Assembly: GCA_021813585.1 (NCBI GenBank)
Contig: JAKAJV010000015.1
Span: 62,001-126,000 of the forward strand
Source: Bacteroidota bacterium
Lineage (GTDB): Bacteria > Bacteroidota > Ignavibacteria > Ignavibacteriales > Ignavibacteriaceae
Direction of reading: 5' to 3'
DNA length: 64,000 nt
Shown here: positions 1-7,929 of the stretch, piece after piece
Numbering within the stretch: position 1 is the stretch's first letter
How the letters are laid out: each line of letters begins with the position of its first letter
Position numbers and translations under genes: made by a program
Notes under the pieces: model-generated
The model's input: only the letters and a program-made list of their open reading frames with translations
What the model was told of the DNA's origin: nothing
The model's database searches: none

Positions 1-1650
1 GAAAGTACACCTGATGACCAACAGTATATTTTCATTTTATTAAAAACAGGTGCCAATAATGTAATAAAAACTATTGAAGTGGTAGATTTCGTTGGGATGA
101 GTCATGTTAAAATTGATAAGGCTTTTAAAATTTGGTTTGATAAAAATGCTGCGAGAAGATTAAATGATGAAACATTAAAAGACGCAAAGGTATTAGGAGG
201 ACATGGAAATGGCGGTAAATTTTATATGCGTGGAATGTTTAGAACTTCTAAAATAATAACCTATCGCGATGGTAGATTAAATTGTTTCGGTTTTAATGAA
301 AAAAAAGAATATGGCTTTGATAGACAAATGGATAATATTAAAGTGCCAATTGAGGGGGCAATTGAATTGGCTGGTATAAACACAAATATTGGTCTGTTTG
401 ATTTTACAAAGGATGCATTATTAAGATTGAAGAGATTTACTATAATTAGAGGAGAAAATCCAAAAAAAATTCATAAAACAAATAATATTCAGTCCTTGAT
501 TGATAATCTAGTAATACACCCCCAGGTGCGCCGGATTATTCAGCGAAAAAAGATTTATATTATTCTCGGCAACAACTATAAACCGAAGCAGCTAATAATA
601 CCTACATTATCTGCTAAAAAAGGATTTGAAGAAAACTTTAGATATAAATGTCCTGTAGAATTACTAATTGATAATGAAAAAATTATAATGTATAAAAATG
701 TTCCGATAACACTTACCCTTTCTACGTCTGAGGAACCATTAAGAAGAAATAAATATCGAGGAATGAACAGCATTGACTTTCTAAGTGAGGTTGGTGTCAT
801 TGCAAATTATGAAATTGATGAACTAGGTAGCTTTAGAACTTTTATGTATAGTGAATTTATTTATGGAGAATGTTTTGCTCAAGTTATGGAAGATGATGAC
901 TATGTTACTAATGATAGAAGTAAATTCGTTCCAAGTTTAAAGACTAAAGCACTGTTAAATTGGATTCGGGAATGCGTAGAAGAATTATGTAACAAGATGG
1001 AGGAAGCTACTCGAAAGGAAAGCAAGAAAAGAAATTTGTTACAAACATCCGAGTTTAATAAACTACTAAATAAATGGAAGAATCGATTCTTACAAAAATT
1101 GCTAAGGGAAAAACTAGCCGGGATCGGTAATTTTGGGATTGAAGGTAATGAAAATTCGGAATGGAATATTTTAACAAATAAAAAAAATTCTACTGATACA
1201 AAAGATTCTAAACAAAAGTCCGGGACATCAGGTGGAAGCCAGAAAAAAAGAGCAAGTGGATTTCCCGATGTCAAAATTTCAGGCAATGATCCTGACCCAT
1301 TTTTAGATCCTCCTTCTACCGAACCTTTCCAAGTAGATGCTAGAGAATCAGCCATTTATCAAAGACCAATTGATTTTAAAAATGGTATATATTGGATCAA
1401 TACGTCTAAAAAATTAGCAAGTATGATATTAGAAAAAGAAGGAGATAAGTCAGTAAGATGGAGGGACTATTTGTTTCAGAGATATATTGATATTATTGTA
1501 AAAGAAGCTGTATATGCAATAGGGAAAACCGATGTTATTCTGTCATCCGACTTTTTAAGTAATGAAATTGATCGTGTTACTTCAGATGTTTTGGATTTAG
1601 CCGCTGATGACCTTGAAGCATTTTTATTTGAATCCGAGTATAAAATATAA
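1..1650 (+). CDS. GHKL ATPase, MORC/paraMORC-like (5' end outside window)
   Basis: The frame is open from base 1, so the N-terminus, which should hold the N-box helix, lies outside the window. Seen: a D-x-x-G-M motif (VVDFVGMS), then a glycine-rich GGHGNGGK segment, matching the ADP-binding motifs of GHKL (gyrase/Hsp90/MutL) ATPases. A later block with YGECFA, a DDD run and NDRSKFVP resembles the conserved second domain of MORC/paraMORC-type ATPases. A Lys/Ser-rich, low-complexity linker follows near codons 385-430. Family knowledge: such proteins sit beside nucleases or methylases in restriction-like loci. The next gene is an HNH nuclease 8 bases downstream, so a two-gene anti-invader module is inferred. 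Composition is much more AT-rich than the core genes. Confident in GHKL, moderate for the subfamily. Confidence 0.75.
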   Translation, partial: ESTPDDQQYIFILLKTGANNVIKTIEVVDFVGMSHVKIDKAFKIWFDKNAARRLNDETLKDAKVLGGHGNGGKFYMRGMFRTSKIITYRDGRLNCFGFNEKKEYGFDRQMDNIKVPIEGAIELAGINTNIGLFDFTKDALLRLKRFTIIRGENPKKIHKTNNIQSLIDNLVIHPQVRRIIQRKKIYIILGNNYKPKQLIIPTLSAKKGFEENFRYKCPVELLIDNEKIIMYKNVPITLTLSTSEEPLRRNKYRGMNSIDFLSEVGVIANYEIDELGSFRTFMYSEFIYGECFAQVMEDDDYVTNDRSKFVPSLKTKALLNWIRECVEELCNKMEEATRKESKKRNLLQTSEFNKLLNKWKNRFLQKLLREKLAGIGNFGIEGNENSEWNILTNKKNSTDTKDSKQKSGTSGGSQKKRASGFPDVKISGNDPDPFLDPPSTEPFQVDARESAIYQRPIDFKNGIYWINTSKKLASMILEKEGDKSVRWRDYLFQRYIDIIVKEAVYAIGKTDVILSSDFLSNEIDRVTSDVLDLAADDLEAFLFESEYKI

Positions 1651-1658
1651 TTTTGTTT

Positions 1659-2324
1659 ATGAAATCATTTCTCCTAAAAACCACATTTAAAACCGATGAC
1701 ATAATCTCGTACACAGAATTAGTTGCGGCAGAACAAATCAATCTTCAAAAGGGAATGAACTTTAATGTTAAGTCGGAGTATTCCGTACTTCTAATGTCTT
1801 TAAGAAAAAATGCACCTTACGCTAATCAAGTTGATGAGAAAACGGGAACTCTTATTTATGAAGGACATGATGTCCCAAGTAATTTAGCAGACGATCCAAA
1901 GAAAGTAGATCAACCTTTACTAACACCCAAAGGTTCTTTAACAGAAAACGGAAAATTCTTTACTGCTGCTCAATCGTATAAAATGAAATTGATAGAACCT
2001 CCGCACAAAGTAAAAGTATATGAAAAGATTAAAGATGGTATTAGGTGTTATAAAGGTTTCTTCAGTTTAATAGATGCAAATATTATAAGTACCGGTACAA
2101 GAAATGTTTTTAAATTTTATCTACAGCCTGTAGAAGTAAAAGCATTCCAAAAAGAAATTACAATTCCATTCTCAAGATTAATTCCAACACATGTAAAAGT
2201 AAAAGTCTGGGCAAGGGACAAATGTCAATGTGTTAAATGCGGCTCGACAGAAAATCTTCACTTCGATTAAGCGGAGGCTTACAAGCATGATCTTCCATTC
2301 TCTAAAGGCGGCACTTCCCTAACC
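1659..2324 (+). pseudogene. HNH endonuclease gene, interrupted and 3'-truncated
   Basis: ATG at 1659 is preferred over an in-frame TTG six bases upstream. The protein runs about 200 residues and ends in a zinc-finger-like start of an HNH domain (VWARDKCQCVKCGSTENLHFD). A TAA at 2268-2270 stops it there. The same frame resumes after 18 bases with HDLPFSKGGTSLT, the expected continuation of an HNH core (His, then the GG-T-S turn). So 18 bases (2268-2285) appear inserted between Asp and His codons. Their outer part is palindromic (TAAGC..GCTTA). Downstream the frame runs into a dispersed repeat, so the last part of the HNH domain (Asn, final His) is missing. Unless HNH function is dispensable, the product is inactive. 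Partner of the preceding GHKL ATPase. Confidence 0.75.
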
Positions 2325-2337
2325 GCAAGGGCGGAAA

Positions 2338-2387
2338 GCCGCAAAGTTTTTAGTTTTAAATTTCTCTGCGTCATTGCTCTTGCAGAT
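2338..2387 (+). repeat. Dispersed repeat, copy 1 (GCCGCAAAG...CTCTGCGTC)
   Basis: About 50 bases beginning GCCGCAAAG and containing TTTAAATTTCTCTGCGTC. It matches a second copy at 3424-3475 in the same orientation with a few mismatches. The copies bracket the MNT-HEPN module. This copy also replaces the end of the HNH gene. The rest of the gap, 2388-2589, shows no gene; it is T-rich with no clear terminator. Confidence 0.6.
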
Positions 2388-2589
2388 CTAAAGTGCAGTC
2401 TTTGCACAAAAATTTTATGTTATTTATTCTGCCAATCTGCCTTTGCAGGAAATTGCTGTTTAATAAAATCCTGTGAGCTGCATTCTGTCCTTTTAATCAG
2501 CACCGCTTATTATTTTTTTGCAAAATGAATGCTGTAAAAGTATATTTGTTGATAGAAAGCCGATGTTGAATTAAAATGAAAAAGCATTT

Positions 2590-2937
2590 ATGAAAGTTAC
2601 AGTCTCCACAAAGATTACCGCAGCCGCAGATGAGCTGAAAATATTTTTGGAAAATACAATTCATGGAAAACTGCAAAAAATATTTTTGTTCGGCTCATCG
2701 GTTAGGAGCGATTACGAAAGTAATTCGGACGTAGATATCCTAATACTGGCAGATTTAACAGTTACAGAATTAGAAGATTTGAATAAACGCCTGGACGTAA
2801 TTGCTGCGGAAATTTCGTTGAAATACAATATTGTGCTTTCTCCCATCCTTAAAAATGCCGGGACTTTTTTTTCATATTCGGATTTGCTGCCCTTTTATAG
2901 AAACATTGTTTCCGAAGGGTTAGTGTTATATGGATAA
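2590..2937 (+). CDS. MNT-family minimal nucleotidyltransferase (antitoxin of MNT-HEPN pair)
   Basis: 115 residues. Seen: the polymerase-beta-type nucleotidyltransferase signature, FLFGSSVRSDYESNSDVDILI, with the G-S motif followed by D-x-D. Family knowledge: MNT proteins of HEPN-MNT modules AMPylate or otherwise neutralise the HEPN RNase toxin. The stop codon overlaps the start of the HEPN gene (ATG at 2930), which is typical of translationally coupled toxin-antitoxin pairs. The HEPN partner is disrupted here, so the antitoxin may be orphaned. Start: ATG at 2590. Confidence 0.85.
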   Translation: MKVTVSTKITAAADELKIFLENTIHGKLQKIFLFGSSVRSDYESNSDVDILILADLTVTELEDLNKRLDVIAAEISLKYNIVLSPILKNAGTFFSYSDLLPFYRNIVSEGLVLYG

Positions 2938-3331
2938 AACGGAATCATCTCTTTCAAACTAAAGGCTGTCAAAGTCTAAATCCGATATTAACGCTGCAGA
3001 ATTACTTCTGAAAAACAAATTATATTCCCAATCAATTAACCGGTCATATTATGGGATTTTTCATGCTGTGCGGGCATTGCTGGCTTTTGATAGATTTGAT
3101 TCAAAGAAACATTCGTGGATTATTTCATATTTTAATCAGAATTATATAAACAAGAATTTAATTGAAAAAGAATATTCCGTTATACTTATATCGGCAGAAA
3201 GAATAAGAACGGAAAGTGACTATGATGATCTTTTTATTGCTTCTAAAGACCAGGCAGAAACCCAGTTAAAGAATGCTAAAAAATTTTTAGAAAGGATTAT
3301 TAAATATCTATATACCGGTCATTCAATTTAA
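2930..3331 (+). pseudogene. HEPN-domain toxin gene with in-frame stop at codon 11
   Basis: ATG at 2930 overlaps the MNT gene by 8 bases. Reading on in the same frame gives MDKTESSLSN, then TAA at 2960-2962, then an uninterrupted HEPN sequence to 3331. This includes the helix with SINRSYYGIFHAVRALLAFD and a following KKHSWIISYFNQ segment typical of COG1895/COG2250 proteins. One base change (TAT or TAC to TAA, Tyr11) would explain the stop. A GTG at 3068 could restart translation but would drop the first helices. Seen directly: the stop and the continuous frame. Inferred: loss of toxin activity. Confidence 0.8.
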
Positions 3332-3423
3332 AATGAGCATTAAATTAATAAAAACAAAAATATATTATAATAGAGCGTAGAAAAGAATAAACAAATTTTT
3401 GAACTTAAAAAGTTAACTGCAAC

Positions 3424-3475
3424 GCCGCAAAGGTTTTTACTTAAAATTTTTCTCTGCGTCTTTGCGTCCTTGCGG
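3424..3475 (+). repeat. Dispersed repeat, copy 2 (GCCGCAAAGG...CTTTGCGTCCTTGCGG)
   Basis: Second copy of the element at 2338-2387, same orientation, here with a fuller 3' part (CTCTGCGTCTTTGCGTCCTTGCGG). GCCGCAAAGG at the start and CCTTGCGG at the end can pair, giving a stem-loop. It lies just downstream of the HEPN remnant. Confidence 0.6.
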
Positions 3476-3548
3476 TAAATTTTTTTGTAAGTAAAGTTCT
3501 GCAAAGTAAAAGCAAAAGTTAATTAGAATGCCCTAAGTAAGGATTCGT

Positions 3549-4013
3549 TCAAGTAGAGGTCTTCCCTGCCATCCCCATTCTTGCCAGCAAGTCGGCGCGT
3601 TCGTTCGGCTCTTCGCCGGCGTGCCCTTTTACCTTGTGGAACGAAATATCAAATTTATCGAGCAGCTTAATAAGTTCTTCCCACAAATCCTTATTCTCAA
3701 CCGGTTCCTTTTTAGAATTCTTCCAGCCGTTCATCTGCCATTTCTCATACCATTTCTGCTGCATGCAGTTTATAAGGTATGCGCTGTCCGAATAAACCTT
3801 AACCGGGTATGCATTGCTTTTTACGGATTTAAGAGCCTTGATGCATGCGGTCAATTCCATCCTCTGATTCGAAGTGTTTACATCCCCGCCGTTAATTTCT
3901 TTCTTCCTGTCTTTAAACAAAAGAACCGCGCCCCAGCCGCCTTTATTGTAGTTAAACTGGTTGCCGGAACAAGCACCGTCGCAGTAAATAATAACGGATT
4001 CTTTTTCTTCCAT
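3549..4013 (-). CDS. rnhA: Ribonuclease HI
   Basis: Cleaves the RNA strand of RNA-DNA hybrids. Seen: IYCDGACSGN near the N-terminus (first catalytic Asp), the NQRMELTA segment with catalytic Glu, YSDSAYLI with the second Asp, and KVKGHAGEEPNERAD with the flexible-loop His and last Asp. All four carboxylates are therefore present. At about 154 residues it has the usual single-domain length. The ATG at 4013 (MEEKES) is chosen over an upstream one at 4046, because the extra residues (NLILNLNLYF) are AT-rich and unlike the family. It is the last gene before the tRNA; no operon partner is evident. Confidence 0.95.
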   Translation of the reverse strand: MEEKESVIIYCDGACSGNQFNYNKGGWGAVLLFKDRKKEINGGDVNTSNQRMELTACIKALKSVKSNAYPVKVYSDSAYLINCMQQKWYEKWQMNGWKNSKKEPVENKDLWEELIKLLDKFDISFHKVKGHAGEEPNERADLLARMGMAGKTST

Positions 4014-4224
4014 AAAATACAAGTTTAAGTTTAAGATCAAGTTCAAGAAAAGATTATGTAATCATTTATTCTTTGTGCAGCATTGCCGCAATCAAATAAT
4101 ATAATAAAAATCAAAAACATGCATTCATGCCTTCCATGCAAACATGCAAGAGGAATACAAACACTAATAAATTTTATAATTTAAAAATAAAAAAAGCGAA
4201 TAAGTACTTTATTCGCATAACTTG

Positions 4225-4297
4225 TGCACCCTGGGGGACTCGAACCCCCGACCAATAGATTAAGAGTCTACTGCTCTACCAACTGAGCTAAGGGTGC
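4225..4297 (-). tRNA. tRNA-Lys (anticodon CUU)
   Basis: On the minus strand a full cloverleaf can be drawn. The acceptor stem is GCACCCT/AGGGTGC, the D arm is GCTC..GAGC, and the anticodon stem GTAGA/TCTAT has loop CTCTTAA, giving CUU. The T arm is GGGGG/CCCCC with TTCGAGT. The discriminator base is A (4225); CCA is not encoded. C34 in the wobble position reads AAG. Confidence 0.95.
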
Positions 4298-4465
4298 GGG
4301 GCAAAATTAAGGAAATCCGCATTTTTTTCAAAGCTGTTTTTATAGAAATAATTCGTGAATCCAAAACTTTTCCAGAAGATGTGACCGGTATTTTATAATT
4401 TGAGCGCATTTTATTATCCGGATTAAACAGGGGGCTTCCGGAAATTAGGTAAAGAGGGATTAAAG

Positions 4466-4888
4466 CTATAGTAGGGATAATATTGCAAGATAAAATGCGG
4501 TAAAATCTTTTAAATATAAGAGATACTTTCCGATCGTACCGAGATCGTAATTAGGAATAGAGCCGTACTGAAGCGCCAAGAATTTATACAGGTGTTTCTT
4601 AAAATCCGAAAGCGGATCCTGAACAAGCTTAGTATTCCTGAGATTATCTGCGGGCGGCTGCATTCCGAGGAACAGCTCGTTAAGCAGCCGGTCGTTATTT
4701 AAAAGAGGAATGCGCCTGTCGAAGAATTTTTGCCGGTCTCTATCAATCCGCAGGGCATCGTTATACAGCTTAAGAATATTCCCCGCGGTATCTTTTACAG
4801 CGCTTGCCTTCCCGTTATTTTCCTGCGCTGTACAAACGCCTGCAAAAAACAATAATGCCGCAGCGGCAATATTAAAAGCTCTGCCCAT
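4466..4888 (-). CDS. Secreted protein of unknown function
   Basis: 140 residues with an N-terminal signal peptide (hydrophobic run AAAALLFFAGVCTA, cleavage likely after TAQ). The mature part is charged and helix-rich, with KLYNDALRIDRDRQKFFDRR and a YLLYLKDFTAFYLAILSLL hydrophobic C-terminus. No family recognised. It lies at the 3' end of the minus-strand envelope cluster (5175-8957), separated by 286 bases in which no gene is visible. Confidence 0.5.
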   Translation of the reverse strand: MGRAFNIAAAALLFFAGVCTAQENNGKASAVKDTAGNILKLYNDALRIDRDRQKFFDRRIPLLNNDRLLNELFLGMQPPADNLRNTKLVQDPLSDFKKHLYKFLALQYGSIPNYDLGTIGKYLLYLKDFTAFYLAILSLL

Positions 4889-5174
4889 TCCCTAATTACG
4901 AATACTTTTTGTAAGAATTAATTATTGCCCACTTAATGCGCATTAAAATCGCAAAATTTTTTATAAGAATACAGATTAAAATAATGGGACGAATTTCCGG
5001 TAATGATAGAACACCCGTTAAATTTTTTTCCCATTATTTAAGTTTTGCTGCCGGTGTTAAATGTTATAATCCCTATCGAAAATATTCCGGCAGTAATTTA
5101 TACTGTTATGCCCGTACATTCAAATTGATGCACAGAACCGGGATTAAGCAAATTTAAATTCGGCAGAACTGCAG

Positions 5175-5522
5175 TTAGGCAGCAACCCAAGTAGACGACA
5201 CGCTGTCTAGCTGTGCGCCGCTGCTTTCCTGGATTACCGAAACTGTTAATGCTACATTTAACTGCACGCCGTTTCCCCAATTGTCGGATACTACATTAAC
5301 CGAATCGCTTATTACATTGTCTTCATCGGCCTGTGTGCAGTTGACCGATCTTTCCGCAATAATTTTATCGTTAACCGAGTAGGTGAAGAAATAAGTATCG
5401 TGGTTGGAATTTTTCCTGCATACTATTTCGGTCTCAAACGAGAACGAAGTACCGTCCGGGACGGCATCATTTAAATTTAGAGCCCTTGGAGAAACCCTGA
5501 ACGACTTTATATAGAACGACAT
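5175..5522 (-). CDS. Small beta-rich protein of unknown function
   Basis: 115 residues, no signal peptide. Alternating hydrophobic and polar strands (FSFETEIVCRKN, YFFTYSVNDKIIAE, GVQLNVALTVSVI) suggest a beta-sandwich. The ATG at 5522 follows a purine-rich AAAAGGAG stretch. It is the next-to-last gene of the minus-strand cluster, so it may be a soluble partner of the outer-membrane and muramidase-like proteins upstream. No family recognised. Confidence 0.6.
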   Translation of the reverse strand: MSFYIKSFRVSPRALNLNDAVPDGTSFSFETEIVCRKNSNHDTYFFTYSVNDKIIAERSVNCTQADEDNVISDSVNVVSDNWGNGVQLNVALTVSVIQESSGAQLDSVSSTWVAA

Positions 5523-5586
5523 GATTAGTACTCCTTTTATTTCCTGTGTACCTGAATTTATTCTAATTAGAGATTTTCATTTTCTA

Positions 5587-6675
5587 TCATAGAAGGTTTA
5601 ATCCGTTCAAGTCTACATGTAAACCCAGAGAAACATTTGTTGTATTTATAAAAGTCGGCGCAACATTGCCGTTTTGATATTTAACATTAATAGTTTGCCC
5701 TCTGGCAACGGGCACGCTCAGCTCAAGAGTTAAAAATTTTCTTTCCTTTTTATCGTTAATAACCGGATTCGAGTCGGACGATAGTCTATTCCAATACTGC
5801 CACCCGATAAAGAAGCCCGATCCTTTTCCCGCAAGCCCTACAAAACCCCACTGAACTTCGAGGCATAATCTTCCTTCCCGGAAAGGCTGCGTATCCTTTT
5901 GTACAATGTCGGCATATTCGTAAGCGGCGGTAAGGTAGATGCTCTGTAAATTTTCAAACGGAGAAATTACCAGGGAAGTAAAAATAACACCGGAGATATC
6001 GTGGTAGTTTAAAGTCTGAATAGTATTTTCCTGTGTGCGAATGCATAGTGGTCTCATTTTTAAAAAGGATGGGATAACGCTTTCCAGCTGCCATAAGTAT
6101 GATACATTGAATTTAATAGAATTTGCAGGATCATCTTTTTGAGAAGACACGGTGCCTTCCAGGTTAAAAATTAAGTTATCCGAAACACCGGCGGTAACCA
6201 GCCAGTAAATGCCTAGATCGCCGAAAGAATATTTAGAACTGTCGCTTTGGATTAAAACCGGAGCTGCGATGATATTCCATCCCAGCGATTTCCGCAGCTC
6301 GTATTTATCGTATGATTCTACGCCCTCGGCAAGCTTCTCGAAATTATCTTTATTTATAACGGCAGTCATCCCTTTGAATGAGAGCTTATATACGCGGTTA
6401 ATACTTAAAGGGAGTCCGGTAAACTTAACTCCGTTTTCTTCCTGCCCCCATTTATAAGGCTTACGAAGAGTGATGATATTATTGTAATTATCGGTTAATT
6501 GATATAAGGAAGAATCCCTATCGTAGCCGGACAAAGTAAAATTAAATTTTATTCCCATTGAATAAAGCCCGCCGGAATCTTTAAATATCCTGATTGTATC
6601 AATTGAATCCTGGGCGTAAGCGGCGCTTACTAAAGCTGCTAATATTGCTGCCGATATAATAAATTTGTTTTTCAT
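5587..6675 (-). CDS. Probable outer-membrane beta-barrel protein, unknown function
   Basis: About 362 residues from ATG 6675 (MKNKFIIS); an in-frame GTG at 6687 is less likely. Signal peptide: FIISAAILAALVSAAYAQ with cleavage after AYA. The mature protein has many alternating amphipathic strands with aromatic residues at their ends (NLIFNLEGTVSSQ, SIYLTAAYEYADIV, GFFIGWQYWNRLS), consistent with a barrel. It lies between a small soluble gene and a small acidic gene in the envelope cluster. The function is not recognised; barrel topology is inferred from pattern only. Confidence 0.65.
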   Translation of the reverse strand: MKNKFIISAAILAALVSAAYAQDSIDTIRIFKDSGGLYSMGIKFNFTLSGYDRDSSLYQLTDNYNNIITLRKPYKWGQEENGVKFTGLPLSINRVYKLSFKGMTAVINKDNFEKLAEGVESYDKYELRKSLGWNIIAAPVLIQSDSSKYSFGDLGIYWLVTAGVSDNLIFNLEGTVSSQKDDPANSIKFNVSYLWQLESVIPSFLKMRPLCIRTQENTIQTLNYHDISGVIFTSLVISPFENLQSIYLTAAYEYADIVQKDTQPFREGRLCLEVQWGFVGLAGKGSGFFIGWQYWNRLSSDSNPVINDKKERKFLTLELSVPVARGQTINVKYQNGNVAPTFINTTNVSLGLHVDLNGLNLL

Positions 6676-6732
6676 ATTCCAGTTCACATATTCATAATCC
6701 GGTTAAGCAAAAATCAATTAAAGAAAAAATTA

Positions 6733-7038
6733 TTAAGTATGGTCAAAAATATTGCCGGCCAGCTCCCTAATGGTAATTCTGTCATTAAATATTGTCCAGT
6801 CATCCGGAGAAGTAGCGGGCGGCTGTTCGGGATCCGGGAATAATTCTTTAAGCGCCAGCTTAAGGTCCTGGTATAAATCTTCTTTTTTTAGGTTGGGATC
6901 TATGATCATACTGTGCTTAAAGATCGGGAGATCAGGCAGGATAAGCTCAGCTATTTCATCATCCGGTAAATTAATATCCACAGCATCTTTCGATTTGAAA
7001 AATTCTATTAAGAATTCCAATATTTTCTGTCTAGTCAT
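6733..7038 (-). CDS. Small acidic protein of unknown function
   Basis: 101 residues from ATG 7038, which sits behind an AAGGTG ribosome-binding site. An in-frame GTG at 7047 is the alternative start. It is helical and acidic, with LEFLIEFFKSKD, LPDDEIAELILPDLP and LKLALKELFPDPEQPP. No signal peptide, so probably cytoplasmic. It belongs to the minus-strand envelope cluster by orientation and spacing (105 bases from the muramidase-like gene). No family recognised. Confidence 0.6.
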   Translation of the reverse strand: MTRQKILEFLIEFFKSKDAVDINLPDDEIAELILPDLPIFKHSMIIDPNLKKEDLYQDLKLALKELFPDPEQPPATSPDDWTIFNDRITIRELAGNIFDHT

Positions 7039-7143
7039 CTTATTCACCTTTTATTTTTTCATTTCTCAATTAACGGCTTGTGTATCCGGCAGCTTTCTTC
7101 TTTTAACTTCATAAAAGAGATTCGAAAAAAATTTTCATCCGGG

Positions 7144-7929
7144 TTACTGCCTGCCGTCTCCCTTAAGATAGTATCCCGTTACTTTCTTAAACGCATCCGA
7201 GGTGCGCTGGCCGGGAACGCCGTCTACCTTAACATAGATGCCGGGAATCTTATTAAGAAATGTCTGCAGCTCATCTGCAAACGGAACTACCTTTGTTGAA
7301 TATTTTATAACCGGCTCTCCGTCCGTTAACGGAACCGGGACATCCGGGAAAGCAATTTCATTTTTTTCTGCGAGTCTTCTTAAAAGCACCGCAGCGCCGC
7401 ACTGGTTAGATACGGCCGTATCAGACCACCTTCCGTCTGCAACGTACTTGCCGCTTGTATAATGGTTTGAGAAGCTCCACAAGTAGGGAGAGAGTACCTC
7501 CGGGTGCTTAGTCCGGTATCCGAATCCGTTATACGCTTCCAGCTTGTACAGAAGTCCCGGCAAGCTCCAGTCGTCCCACGAATCCAGCTTCTGGAAGGCA
7601 AGCGAATCGGCGGCACTGGCTTCCCAGGTAAAAGGCGGATTGCCTTCCGGCGGCCTGCCGGCAGGTACGTGCACAGTCCTGGCGGTTAATGGATCACCGT
7701 TGTGCAGGTGCGTGCCGAAGTTGAGCGACGCTTCCATGTTGTGGATTGCTGCTACAAAAAGCCAGGGTATTCCAAGCGGACTTGCCGCTGCCCCGTACCT
7801 GCTTTTATTATTTAGAAGCTTGCCGACAATGCTTTCCACAGCCGCGGATTTTTCAGGTCTTATATTGCACGTATCGAATAGTCTTTGGTATTCGTCTCTA
7901 AGGGCCGCCGTTAAATTAACACCGCTCAT
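7144..7929 (-). CDS. Muramidase-like protein with C-terminal peptidoglycan-binding domain
   Basis: 261 residues, no signal peptide. Residues about 30-190 contain PWLFVAAIHNMEASLNFGTHLHNGD, LYKLEAYNGFGYR and an SPYLWSFSNHY segment. This is a lysozyme-superfamily pattern seen in predicted peptidoglycan hydrolases, with Glu in HNMEAS as the candidate catalytic acid. The C-terminus (ELQTFLNKIPGIYVKVDGVPGQRTSDAFKK) fits a PG_binding_1 domain. A strong AGGAGG site lies five bases before the ATG. The start overlaps the upstream membrane-protein gene by 4 bases, so the two are translationally coupled. Lack of a signal peptide means it needs a non-Sec exit or acts inside. Catalytic activity is inferred. 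Confidence 0.7.
   Translation of the reverse strand: MSGVNLTAALRDEYQRLFDTCNIRPEKSAAVESIVGKLLNNKSRYGAAASPLGIPWLFVAAIHNMEASLNFGTHLHNGDPLTARTVHVPAGRPPEGNPPFTWEASAADSLAFQKLDSWDDWSLPGLLYKLEAYNGFGYRTKHPEVLSPYLWSFSNHYTSGKYVADGRWSDTAVSNQCGAAVLLRRLAEKNEIAFPDVPVPLTDGEPVIKYSTKVVPFADELQTFLNKIPGIYVKVDGVPGQRTSDAFKKVTGYYLKGDGRQ

Noticed and set aside
900-1355. Minus-strand open frame opposite the GHKL ATPase
   Set aside because: Leu/Ser/Phe-rich antisense shadow of a clear family gene on the other strand; no homology features.
3621-4028. Plus-strand open frame opposite rnhA
   Set aside because: Antisense shadow of a well-conserved RNase HI gene.
4936-5157. Plus-strand frame in the gap between two envelope genes
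   Set aside because: Very AT-rich, no ribosome-binding site, basic low-complexity protein without family features.
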